Shown here piece after piece: positions 54,252-62,506 of a DNA stretch of 64,000 nucleotides. Each line of letters begins with the position of its first letter. Position 1 is the stretch's first letter. This DNA is from Streptomyces sp. MA5143a (GTDB lineage Bacteria; Actinomycetota; Actinomycetes; Streptomycetales; Streptomycetaceae). The notes below the pieces were generated by a model. That model saw only the letters and a program-made list of their open reading frames with translations. It ran no database searches and was not told the DNA's origin. Location of the stretch: assembly GCF_900290235.1 (NCBI RefSeq), contig NZ_OLMK01000047.1:62001-126000 (forward strand), read 5' to 3'. Made by a program: the position numbers and the translations under genes.

Positions 54252-54926
54252 TTGCCCAGCTCATTACGGACGCCGGAGACGGAGACGGCCACGACCGTGG
54301 CGCGGCGCCGGATCCCGGTCGTGGTCCACACTCCGGATCCGCTCTCCCGGGCGGGGGTGCTCAGCCAGTTGGGCGGGCACCCGGTGATCGACCTGGTCGA
54401 GGGCGGTGAGCCGAGGCCCGGCACCGTGGCCGTCCTGATCGGTGAGACACCGGACGAGACGCTGCTGGCGGCGCTCCGCAAACTGGTGCGCAGCGACGGC
54501 GCGCGGGCGGTGCTGGTGGTGAGCGCGATCCGGGAGACGGAACTGCTCGACGTCATCGAGTGCGGGGTCGGCGCGGTGGTGTGGCGCCACGAGGCGACCG
54601 CGCACCGGCTGTCGCAGGCGGTGCTCGCGGCCTCGCGCGGTGACGGCGATCTGCCCGCCGATCTGCTGGGGCGGCTGATCAACCAGGTCGGCTCGTTGCA
54701 GCGTTCGGTGACCGGCCGGCCGGGCGCGCCCGTGTCGGGCCTCGTGCCGCGGGAGATCGACGTGCTGCGGCTCGTCGCCGAGGGGTTGGACACCGGTGAG
54801 ATCGCGAGCAAACTCTCCTACTCCGAACGCACCGTCAAGAACGTGATGCATGGTCTGACCACCCGACTGCATCTGCGCAACCGGGCGCATGCCGTGGCGT
54901 ATGCCCTCCGGGAAGGCTACCTCTGA
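54252..54926 (+). CDS. Small LuxR-type regulator with pseudo-receiver, early TTA codon
   Basis: 224 residues. The first 145 or so fold like a NarL-type receiver (IPVVVHTPDPLSRAGVLSQL) but lack the phospho-acceptor Asp: the strand reads VAVLIGETPD. So it is probably not phosphorylated. The carboxy end is a LuxR helix-turn-helix (LVPREIDVLRLVAEGLDTGE...). The TTG start at 54252 is chosen because AGGAGA lies 5 bases before it; codon 5 is then TTA (54264-54266), read only by the bldA tRNA. A GTG at about 54297 would exclude that codon. It precedes the injection system genes by 142 bases. Confidence 0.85.
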   Translation: MPSSLRTPETETATTVARRRIPVVVHTPDPLSRAGVLSQLGGHPVIDLVEGGEPRPGTVAVLIGETPDETLLAALRKLVRSDGARAVLVVSAIRETELLDVIECGVGAVVWRHEATAHRLSQAVLAASRGDGDLPADLLGRLINQVGSLQRSVTGRPGAPVSGLVPREIDVLRLVAEGLDTGEIASKLSYSERTVKNVMHGLTTRLHLRNRAHAVAYALREGYL

Positions 54927-55068
54927 TCGAACAGGCAGTCGCATCGGACCCGCCGGGCAGCGTGTTCTGCCCCCGGGTCGTCCCCGGCGTGCCTGCGGGG
55001 ACGGGCACCGCTCGGGGCACGATCGGCGGACGGACAGACGACGGGGCGGACGGCACGGGAGCACGACG

Positions 55069-55746
55069 GTGATCCACGAGGTGGACGAGGTCCTCAAGGG
55101 GCTGATCGGGGGCGGCGCCCTGGCCGGGTCCGGTATCGAGGTCTCCTTCGAGGCACCGACGCGCGACTGGGCGGCCCGGCGCAACGCGCCCACCATCAAC
55201 ACCTATCTGTACGACATCCGCGAGGACGTCTCCCGTCGGCAGCGGGGCCACATGCCCGTCCGGGACGAGCGTGACATCGTGGTGCGGCGCCGTCAGCCGC
55301 CCCGCTGGTTCCGGCTGTCGTACCTGGTCACCGCCTGGACGAAGCAGCCGCAGGACGAACACCGGCTGCTCTCCGCGGTGCTGGCGACGCTGCTGCCGCG
55401 CGAGTTGCTGCCGCCGGACGAACTGCCGGGCGCGCTGGGCGCGCTGGGGCTGTCGGTGCCCCTCACGGTGGCGGGGCTGCACACCGAGTCCCGTTCCCTC
55501 GCGGAGATCTGGTCCGCGCTGGGCGGCGAGCTGAAGCCGTCCCTCGACCTCGTGGTCACGGCGCCCTTCCCGGCCTTCCCCGAGTACGACGCCGGTCCCC
55601 CGGTCACGGAGGGCGCGGCGGTCCGCGTCCGCACCATGGACGGTACGGCGTCCGACTCGCCCGAGCGACGGCACCGGCCGCGGCACCTGGCGCCGGCCCC
55701 CGCGACGGGCAGCGGCCCCGTGGCCCCGGTGGAGCGGGCCGAGTGA
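55069..55746 (+). CDS. eCIS Pvc16-like protein (DUF4255)
   Basis: 225 residues from GTG 55069 (GGGAG 7 bases before). It begins IHEVDEVLKGLIGGGALAGS and includes the family's NAPTINTYLYDIRED and FRLSYLVTAWT...EDEHRLLS-type region, ending in a disordered Pro-rich tail. DUF4255/Pvc16 proteins are thought to cap or terminate the contractile tail in extracellular contractile injection systems and related phage-tail-like particles. Its stop overlaps the GTG of the ATPase gene by 4 bases (GTGA), so the two are co-translated. Confidence 0.88.
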   Translation: MIHEVDEVLKGLIGGGALAGSGIEVSFEAPTRDWAARRNAPTINTYLYDIREDVSRRQRGHMPVRDERDIVVRRRQPPRWFRLSYLVTAWTKQPQDEHRLLSAVLATLLPRELLPPDELPGALGALGLSVPLTVAGLHTESRSLAEIWSALGGELKPSLDLVVTAPFPAFPEYDAGPPVTEGAAVRVRTMDGTASDSPERRHRPRHLAPAPATGSGPVAPVERAE

Positions 55747-57821
55747 GCACGCACGCCCCCGTGGAACCCGACGGAGCGACGCTCCCCGCCGCGCCGCGGC
55801 CGGGCGTCGCCGACGATCCCCTCCTGGTGCGGCTGGGCCGGCTCCGTGAGCGGGTGTCACGGCTGGTGGACCGGCGGGCCGCCGTCGACCCGACCGCCGG
55901 CGATCCGCTGCGCGGGCTCTACCTCTCCGAGGAGGCCGTACGGCATCTGCTGGTCCCGGTGCCGCCGGACCCGGAGGGGCCGGGGGCGGTGTACGAGGGG
56001 CCGGAGGACCGGTTCGCGCGGCTGGCCGGGCGACTCGGGCTCACCGACCTGGACACCGCCGTCCTGCTCATCGCGCTCGCCCCGGACGTGGACCGTTCCT
56101 TCGAGCAGCTGTACGGGTATCTGAACGACGACGTCAGTCGGCGCCGGGCGAGCGTGGGGCTCGCCCTCGATCTGTGCGGGGTGCCGGTGCACCGTGCCGA
56201 GGGGCGGGCCCGGTTCCACCCGTCGGCGCCGCTCGGCGCGCTCGGCCTGCTGACCGTCGAGGAGCCCGAACGCCCTTTCCTCAGCCGGGCGTTGGCCGTG
56301 CCCGACCGGCTCGTCGCGCATCTGCTCGGCGACGACACCCCGGACGCCGCGCTCGCCGCTCATGTCCGGCCGTTGACGTCGCCCGCGGAGTCGCTCGTGC
56401 CCGGTGGCGCGTTCACCGCCAAGCTGGCCGCCCGGCTGGCCGCCGGTCCGCTCGCCGTCCATCTGCGGGAGCACCGTGAGGGGGACGGGCTGGTGTGCGC
56501 GGCGGCCGCCCTGCGCGCGGCGGGCCTGGAGGCCCTGCATCTCACCCCTGCGCCGGAGCCCGCCCAGGACGGCGACCCCTGGTCCGGCCTCCTCCCCCGG
56601 CTGCTGCGCGAGGCCCGGCTGAGCGGACGCGCGATCGTCGTGTCGCCCCTGCCCGAGCGGCCGGGCCCGCTGTTGCGCGCGCTGATCCCGGCAGGCGGGC
56701 GCGACTTGCGGCACCGTCACCCAGCCGTGGTGTGTGTCGATCCCCGGCCGTACGACCCGCAGTGGGCCGATGTCGACCCGCTGGTCCTCGACGCGCCCCG
56801 TCCGTACGCGGCCGCCGCGGACGCCTGGTCGGCCGCGCTCGGCACGGGCGCGGAGGGGCCCGGGTTCGACCTGGCCAGGGCCGTGGCCCCGTACCGGCTC
56901 GGCGGGGACCGGATCGAGCGGGCGGCCCGTGCGGCCCTGGACCTCGCCGCGTTCGACGGTACGGAGGTGACCGCCGCCCATCTGCGGCGCGCGGCCCGGC
57001 AGCAGTCGGCGTCCGGTCTGGAACGGCACGCCCGCCGGATCCGCCCCGACGTCGGCTGGGGCGACCTCGTCCTGCCGGACAAGCCCCTCGCCCAGCTACG
57101 GGAGTTCGCGCTGCGGGCCCGGCATCGCGACCGGGTGCTCGGGGACTGGCGGCTCAGCGCGGGCGGCGGCCGGGGCCATGGCGTGCTGGGGCTCTTCGCG
57201 GGCGAGTCCGGCACCGGCAAGACGCTGTCGGCGGAGGTCGTCGCCGCGGATCTCGGTCTGGACCTCTATGTCGTCCAGCTGTCCTCGGTGGTCGACAAGT
57301 TCGTGGGTGAGACCGAGAAGAACCTGGAACGGATCTTCTCGGAGGCCGACCGCACCGACGCCGTGCTGCTCTTCGACGAGGCGGACGCCGTGTTCGGCAA
57401 GCGCTCCGAGGTCAAGGACTCCCACGACAAGTACGCCAACATGGAGAGCGCCTATCTGTTGCAGCGGCTGGAGGCGTTCGACGGCATCGCGCTGCTCACC
57501 ACCAACCTGCGGGCCAACATCGACGAGGCGTTCACCCGGCGGCTGGACATGGTGGTGGACTTCCCGTTCCCGGACGCCGGGCAGCGGCTGGCCCTGTGGC
57601 GGCACAGCCTCGCGTCGGTGCCGTGCGCCGACGACACCGACCCGGGCGGGGTGGCCCGTGACTTCGAGCTGGCCGGCGGTTCCATCCGCAGCGCGGTGGT
57701 CACCGCCGCCTACGCGGCGGCGGGGCGCGGCGACCGGGTCACCTCGGCCGACCTGCGGGAGGGCGCGGAGCGCGAGTACCGCAAGGCCGGCCGGCTGGTG
57801 CCGGGCGAGGGCGGCTGGTAG
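55743..57821 (+). CDS. eCIS AAA+ ATPase (Pvc15-like)
   Basis: 692 residues. The amino-terminal 450 residues are a helical/winged-helix type region found in the eCIS ATPases; the AAA+ domain follows, with Walker A GESGTGKT (487-494), Walker B AVLLFDEADAVFGKR, the pore-like and sensor segment LLTTNLRANIDEAFTRRLD (arginine finger RR) and a small lid domain. In eCIS loci this ATPase is conserved and is thought to help load cargo or assemble the particle. GTG 55743 overlaps the Pvc16-like gene. A strong hairpin follows. Confidence 0.92.
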   Translation: MSTHAPVEPDGATLPAAPRPGVADDPLLVRLGRLRERVSRLVDRRAAVDPTAGDPLRGLYLSEEAVRHLLVPVPPDPEGPGAVYEGPEDRFARLAGRLGLTDLDTAVLLIALAPDVDRSFEQLYGYLNDDVSRRRASVGLALDLCGVPVHRAEGRARFHPSAPLGALGLLTVEEPERPFLSRALAVPDRLVAHLLGDDTPDAALAAHVRPLTSPAESLVPGGAFTAKLAARLAAGPLAVHLREHREGDGLVCAAAALRAAGLEALHLTPAPEPAQDGDPWSGLLPRLLREARLSGRAIVVSPLPERPGPLLRALIPAGGRDLRHRHPAVVCVDPRPYDPQWADVDPLVLDAPRPYAAAADAWSAALGTGAEGPGFDLARAVAPYRLGGDRIERAARAALDLAAFDGTEVTAAHLRRAARQQSASGLERHARRIRPDVGWGDLVLPDKPLAQLREFALRARHRDRVLGDWRLSAGGGRGHGVLGLFAGESGTGKTLSAEVVAADLGLDLYVVQLSSVVDKFVGETEKNLERIFSEADRTDAVLLFDEADAVFGKRSEVKDSHDKYANMESAYLLQRLEAFDGIALLTTNLRANIDEAFTRRLDMVVDFPFPDAGQRLALWRHSLASVPCADDTDPGGVARDFELAGGSIRSAVVTAAYAAAGRGDRVTSADLREGAEREYRKAGRLVPGEGGW

Positions 57822-57839
57822 CCGCCGTTCGGCCGGGCT

Positions 57840-57878
57840 GCCGTTCGGGGGCGGGGTCCGGCCCCGCCCCCGAACGGC
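57840..57878. terminator. Two-way terminator between the ATPase gene and the membrane protein gene
   Basis: A 17 bp perfect stem GCCGTTCGGGGGCGGGG / CCCCGCCCCCGAACGGC with a 5-base loop between convergent genes (stops at 57821 and 57889). Confidence 0.88.
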
Positions 57879-57888
57879 CGGCGGCGTC

Positions 57889-59349
57889 TCACACGGTGAA
57901 GCGGACGGCTTCCACCCAGATGTCGTTGCGGAGGGTGCCGCCGAAGGTCCAGCGGTCTCCCTCGTCCGGCTTGTCGCAGGCCATGCCGGCCCAGCCCTCG
58001 TTGCGCTGGTGGACGGCCTGGCAGACCGTACCGCCGCCGTCGTCGACGTTGAGGGTGAAGCCCAGCAGGGCGGGGGCGTCCTCCTTGCTGTCGCCGACGT
58101 AGTTGTCGCTGCCGTCGGGCGCGCCGGACCACGGTTCGACGTAGTGGCCCTGGCCGTCCGTCGACTGCGGGTTGTGGACGAAGGCGGCGCTGGCGGTGCC
58201 GCCCACACCGAACACCGCGATGTTCAGGGCCGTGAGGGGCCGGTTCTGGCCCACCGTGCCGGCCATGTCGCCGTCGCACTCCGGTGCCGTCCAGCCCTTG
58301 CCCGCCACGAAGGCCCGGTAGCAGATGTGCTTGCCGCCCGGATCGGTCGCGGCGAGCTTGCGGACCGCGGTGGCGGCGGTCGGCTTCGGGGCCTTCTTCT
58401 TCTCCTCGGACCCGCCGCCCGAGCCGCCGCCGTTGCCGCCGCCGCCACCGCCCGCGTTCTCCGGCTCGGCGGTCTGCGGGGGCGCGGCGGGAGCGCTGGA
58501 GGTGGGCGGTGGCGCGGGCGAGGGAGGTGCCTGCGGGCTGGGGGGCACGGTGCTGACGGCGGCCTTGTCGAGCTTCTCGGTGGCGGTGCTGCGGACCTGC
58601 GGCTTGTGGGTGATCCACAGCATGACGAAGGTGATCGCCAGCGCGAGGAGGAGACCGAGGAAGGTCGCCAGCCAGCCCGGCAGGAAGCCGCGCTGCACGT
58701 ACGTGCCCTCGACGTCCAGGGGCACCGCCCCGGAGCGCTTGACGGCGAAGGTGTAGGGCCGTTCCTCCTTCGACCCGAACCAGATGATCTGCCGCGGCTT
58801 CAGCGTCGCCTTCACGAACGCGGCCCGGCCGGGCTCGATCTGCACGTTGCTCGGGTGGATGTCGTACGACAGCTGATCACCCGTGTCGCTGCCACTGACC
58901 GAGGCGGTGACCTTGGTGTTGCCCAGGTTGTCGACCGCCAGTCTCGGGCGGCCCCGCAGGCGGCCCTTCACGGTCGGCGGCACCAGCTCCGCGCGGACCT
59001 CCGTGAACGGGGTGATGGTGAGGTTCCCCTCGGGAACCGTCGTCGCCTCCGGATGCTCCGTCGGCGTGATCCGCACCGCGTACGGGTTCGGCCCCGCCGT
59101 CGCGTCCGACGTCCGCGGCGGGGCGAACGACAGCTCCACCGTCCCGGTCGTCCCCGGATACAGGCGGAGCGACTGCGGCTCCACCGTCACCCACGGCGCG
59201 ATGTCACCCACCGGTTCGAATCGGTACTCGTCGACGACATCGCCGGTGTTGCGCAGCTTCAGCCGCACGGTCGTGCTGGCACCCGGGTCCACAGTCGCGG
59301 ACGGGGGTTCGAGGGAAGTCCACAGGCTCACCACCTCGACGCTAGCCAT
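57889..59349 (-). CDS. eCIS-associated membrane protein: Ig-like amino part, one helix, ChW-like carboxy part
   Basis: 486 residues from ATG 59349 (MASVEVVSLWTSLEPPSATV). Residues 1 to about 210 form two Ig-like/NEW3-like beta domains (VDPGASTTVRLKLRNTGDVV, PGTTGTVELSF). One membrane helix (FLGLLLALAITFVMLWI, about 225-245) follows, then a Pro/Ser- and Gly-rich linker and a carboxy domain (about 335-486). That domain has two repeats resembling clostridial hydrophobic-Trp (ChW) modules: GKGWTAPECDGDMAGTVGQN and EGWAGMACDKPDEGDRWTFG. The amino part faces the cytoplasm if no signal is used, so it could bind the particle while the tail reaches the wall. From memory, related genes in S. coelicolor eCIS loci are labelled 'hydrolytic protein'; I see no catalytic motif. 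Confidence 0.8.
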   Translation of the reverse strand: MASVEVVSLWTSLEPPSATVDPGASTTVRLKLRNTGDVVDEYRFEPVGDIAPWVTVEPQSLRLYPGTTGTVELSFAPPRTSDATAGPNPYAVRITPTEHPEATTVPEGNLTITPFTEVRAELVPPTVKGRLRGRPRLAVDNLGNTKVTASVSGSDTGDQLSYDIHPSNVQIEPGRAAFVKATLKPRQIIWFGSKEERPYTFAVKRSGAVPLDVEGTYVQRGFLPGWLATFLGLLLALAITFVMLWITHKPQVRSTATEKLDKAAVSTVPPSPQAPPSPAPPPTSSAPAAPPQTAEPENAGGGGGGNGGGSGGGSEEKKKAPKPTAATAVRKLAATDPGGKHICYRAFVAGKGWTAPECDGDMAGTVGQNRPLTALNIAVFGVGGTASAAFVHNPQSTDGQGHYVEPWSGAPDGSDNYVGDSKEDAPALLGFTLNVDDGGGTVCQAVHQRNEGWAGMACDKPDEGDRWTFGGTLRNDIWVEAVRFTV

Positions 59350-59470
59350 GGTGATCCCGCCGGTCAGGTGGCTCCTGGGCACGGTTCGTTCCCCAACGGG
59401 CGCCGGGCGGTGCCCCTTTGGCCGTCCTGGGGCACGGAGAGCCGTCACGGGGAGCCGTCACCGAGAGCCG

Positions 59471-60721
59471 TCACGGGGAGCCGGGGCCGGAGCCGGTCGG
59501 GGACGGCGCGAACGTGCCCGCGGGCGTGTTGCGGGGGGTCGTGGACGTGCGGAAGACGAGCCCCGGGCCGTGCTTCCTGCCGAGCACCTGCGTGACGTAG
59601 TGGTTCATCCGCTCGATCTCGTCGTCGCGCGAGTAGACCCGGACCAGCGCCTTGCGCTGTTCCAGGTCGACCTGGCGCTGTGTCCGCTCCCACTCCTCGC
59701 GGGCGGCCTGGTCGGTGCCGTCGACGGGAGCCTTGGGCACGGCGTCGAACTCGTCCTGGGTGCGCACCGGGAAGGAGTCGACGGGGACGAGGACATGGTC
59801 GGAGCCGCCCGGACCGGGCACCGCGCGGTACACGATGATGTCGAGACCGTCGACCTGGTTGGCCGCGATCTGCCCCTTGAGCCGGGGCCACTCGATCGTG
59901 GTGAGCACGCTCTTCTGGGTGGTGCCGTCGAGGACATGGGCGGTCACCCAGCCCTTCAGGCCCTCCACGTACGTCTGCGACAGGAGCCGCCACAGTTCGC
60001 CCAGGGCCGGTGACGCGCTCCAGCTCGGCAGGCCGAAGAGCAGACCGTCGAAGATCCGGCCCTGGATGGACGCCTCCAGGACCGTGCCGCGGCCCACGCT
60101 GACGTCCTCGGTGGCCTGCGCCGAGCCCATCTTCGACCAGAGCTGGCCGCGCTGCGCCGACGCGTCGGCGTGCCGGTCCAGGATGTCGAAGAAGCCCTCC
60201 TTGGTCTGGTTCTGCTTGTACCAGGAGTACTGGACCTTGTTGCCCTGCACCGTCCGGTGCTGGAACCCGGCGATGACGGCGCCGATGGCCGCGTGGTCGA
60301 TCGGGGTCGTCTCGTCGGTGTCGGCCTTCTCCAGGTCCCGCTCGATGTTGGCGAGGAAGGCGGTGACGCCCTGCTTGAAGGAGTCCATCTCGGCGAGGGC
60401 GCGGATGCCGTTGATCCGGCTCCACAGCTGCTGCTTGTCCTGGATGAACCGGATCTTGCGGGCGTCCGCCGGGGTCATCGACCTCCCGGAGCCCGACGAC
60501 CGGTCGGAGCCCTGGGAGGACGGCCGGGTCGGCGATCCGTCCTTCCCCGCCCGCTGCACCACCGGGCCGGCCGCCCCCTGCCGCAGCGCCTTCACGGTGG
60601 CCGCGTTGCCCGCCGCCTGCTGGAAGGCCAGCACCGACGGGGCGGGCGCCGCGGTGAGCGGGGGCCGGGGCGAGGGCGTCCGCGGCGGCCGTCCGGTGTC
60701 GTGGTCCTGGTGTGCTCGCAT
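59471..60721 (-). CDS. Putative eCIS cargo protein with shared amino-terminal tag
   Basis: 416 residues, no signal peptide. The amino end, MRAHQDHDTGR...APSVLAFQQAAGNAATVKAL, matches that of the next gene (MRAQDKETDQTR...GLLALQRAAGNAAVARAV), a tag I recall from DUF4157-type proteins of eCIS loci. After a disordered Ser/Gly/Arg linker comes a folded part (about 80-400) that I do not recognise with certainty. The stretch LWRLLSQTYVEGLKGWVTAH then SVLTTIEWPRLKGQI recalls carboxy domains seen in polymorphic toxins, but this is a weak impression. CAGGGGA lies before ATG 60721. Probably injected cargo or a partner of the deaminase-like protein. Confidence 0.72.
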   Translation of the reverse strand: MRAHQDHDTGRPPRTPSPRPPLTAAPAPSVLAFQQAAGNAATVKALRQGAAGPVVQRAGKDGSPTRPSSQGSDRSSGSGRSMTPADARKIRFIQDKQQLWSRINGIRALAEMDSFKQGVTAFLANIERDLEKADTDETTPIDHAAIGAVIAGFQHRTVQGNKVQYSWYKQNQTKEGFFDILDRHADASAQRGQLWSKMGSAQATEDVSVGRGTVLEASIQGRIFDGLLFGLPSWSASPALGELWRLLSQTYVEGLKGWVTAHVLDGTTQKSVLTTIEWPRLKGQIAANQVDGLDIIVYRAVPGPGGSDHVLVPVDSFPVRTQDEFDAVPKAPVDGTDQAAREEWERTQRQVDLEQRKALVRVYSRDDEIERMNHYVTQVLGRKHGPGLVFRTSTTPRNTPAGTFAPSPTGSGPGSP

Positions 60722-60805
60722 ACGGCTGTCCCCTGGAGAGCTGGTGAGGCGGAGAGGTGGAGAGGTGGAGGGGCAAAGGGGCGGAGAAGTGGCCGGCCGG
60801 GCGGG

Positions 60806-62506
60806 TCAGGCGCTGGTGTCCATGCGGTCGGCGGGGTCCGGCTCGCGGTCGCTGGAGCTGGCCGGTGAGTCGGAGTCGGTGTTGTAGTCCCAGGTCGCCC
60901 CGACGGGCACCTGCGTCGTCTCCCCGTCGTGCTCCTCGCACCGCAGCAGGAGCGTGGCGAACGTGCCGCTGACGGTGTCGTCGATCCGCTTCGCCAGCTG
61001 GGCCGCCTTCTCCACGCTGAAGTCCGCGATGTCGGTGTTGGCGGCGCCGCTCACCCACGCCGGTCCGGGCCGGATGTCGGAGCCCGCGTACAGCTCGATG
61101 AAGCAGCTGACGCAGGGGCGTTTCACACCGGCGATGTGGTCGTCCGAGATGCTGCCCGGCGCGGCGGCGCCGATGATGGTGCGTTCGGCGTGCTTGCCGT
61201 CCTTGGTGGGCACCGGCACCGTCATCGGCCCGGTGAGCGCCTGGAGGACCTCCCAGAACTCCGGGGGCGTGGACTCCGCCTCCTTGGCGAGCAGACTCCT
61301 CAGCTTCTTCATGTGCCGCGTCTCGCGGTCGGTCTGCCCCACGACCGTCTCCAGCAGCTCGACGATGTACTCCTTGGCGGCCTTCGTGCCCGCGCCCTCG
61401 CGCAGCACGTTGTTGACCTTGACGCGGTTGGTGGAGACGAACAGCTTGAACGCGGCCTCCACGTCCGGCGCCTCGGTCACCTCCATGCCCGCCTGGACCT
61501 CCTCGGGGCGTTCGTTCTTCTGCAGCATGGCCCGGTTGACGACGGTGGAGATCCAGCGCAGCACCTGCTTGGTGCGTTCCCCGGCATAGCTGCGGGGTGC
61601 CACGCCCTGCTCCGAGGGGATGTACATCTGCCCCTTCTTGCTGGTGCCGGCGGCGGCCGCCTTCTGCTCGTCGGTGGCCCCCGAGCGGTCGATCTTGTGC
61701 AGGGTCAGGCTCTGGTTCGCGCCGTGGGCCTCCCAACCGAGGGCGATCAGCGCCTGCTTGACCGCGTCGGACGGGCTGGTGGCCGCACCCTTCGCGCCGG
61801 CCCGCCCCTTGGCCTTGGTGACCCGGCCCCCGCTGGTCCTGGAGGAGGAGCCGGCGGCCGGCGACCGCTGCACGGCCGGCCGGCCCGCGTCCCCGCCGTC
61901 CCGCCGCGCGGGGGCGGCCTCGGCGGCGGACCGCCGCACGGGTGCCGGTCCGCTCATCGCCTCCCGCGCGGTGTGCCGCGCCTCGACCTCGGCCCAGTCG
62001 CCGGGATGGGAGATCATCAGGCCGTCGCCGTTGTCGGTGCCGGGCACGGGTCCGCGCTTCTGCTGGCCGATGTGGGCCAGCTCCTCGGCGAGGACCTCCT
62101 TGTCGCCGCCGTCCCACACCACGTGCGGGTACGAGGCGTACGCCCGCGCCTCGATCTGTGCGGCGGAGTCCAGGGCCGCCGCGTCGGTGTGGAGGCGTAC
62201 GTCGCTGAAATCCTGGCCGCCGAACCGGCCCTGCATCTCGTTCAGCAGCGGCTCGTCCATCCGCTGTCCCGGTGAGCGCAGTACCTCGTGCACCGTCGAA
62301 CGCTGCACCGATGAACGCTGCGCCGACGGGCCGTGCCCGCAGTGGGCGTCGTGCTCGTGCCGCTGCTCCTCGACGGCGCGGGCCACGGCCGCGTTCCCGG
62401 CCGCCCGTTGCAGCGCGAGGAGCCCGGCGGCGGGGCCCGGCGCGGGGGTGCGGCCCGCGCCGGCCCGCCCCCGGGTCTGGTCGGTCTCCTTGTCCTGCGC
62501 GCGCAC
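60806..62506 (-). CDS. Probable eCIS effector: degenerate DUF4157 domain plus HAE/PCxxC deaminase-like domain
   Basis: 566 residues. Residues 28-45 hold the tag GLLALQRAAGNAAVARAV. Residues about 74-150 are a DUF4157 domain (GQRMDEPLL, FGGQDFSDVRLHTDAAA, AEELAHIGQQ); the usual zinc motif HExxH reads EELAH (141-145), so that domain is not a working protease. After a disordered Ala/Arg/Ser linker, the carboxy part carries KHAERTII (H439, E441) and, 23 residues on, RPCVSCFIELY (C465, C468): the zinc ligands and catalytic Glu of the cytidine deaminase fold, as in many bacterial toxin deaminases. GTG 62506 has GAGGGAG before it. I infer an injected nucleic-acid or nucleotide deaminase; the target is unknown. 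No immunity gene is seen beside it. Confidence 0.8.
   Translation of the reverse strand: MRAQDKETDQTRGRAGAGRTPAPGPAAGLLALQRAAGNAAVARAVEEQRHEHDAHCGHGPSAQRSSVQRSTVHEVLRSPGQRMDEPLLNEMQGRFGGQDFSDVRLHTDAAALDSAAQIEARAYASYPHVVWDGGDKEVLAEELAHIGQQKRGPVPGTDNGDGLMISHPGDWAEVEARHTAREAMSGPAPVRRSAAEAAPARRDGGDAGRPAVQRSPAAGSSSRTSGGRVTKAKGRAGAKGAATSPSDAVKQALIALGWEAHGANQSLTLHKIDRSGATDEQKAAAAGTSKKGQMYIPSEQGVAPRSYAGERTKQVLRWISTVVNRAMLQKNERPEEVQAGMEVTEAPDVEAAFKLFVSTNRVKVNNVLREGAGTKAAKEYIVELLETVVGQTDRETRHMKKLRSLLAKEAESTPPEFWEVLQALTGPMTVPVPTKDGKHAERTIIGAAAPGSISDDHIAGVKRPCVSCFIELYAGSDIRPGPAWVSGAANTDIADFSVEKAAQLAKRIDDTVSGTFATLLLRCEEHDGETTQVPVGATWDYNTDSDSPASSSDREPDPADRMDTSA

Noticed and set aside
59205..59230. GGTTCGAATC, which looks like a tRNA T-loop
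   Set aside because: It lies inside a good coding sequence and no acceptor stem or anticodon arm can be drawn around it.
61800..62506. DUF4157 protein as an active zinc protease
   Set aside because: The expected HExxH reads EELAH, so one zinc ligand and the usual arrangement are missing.
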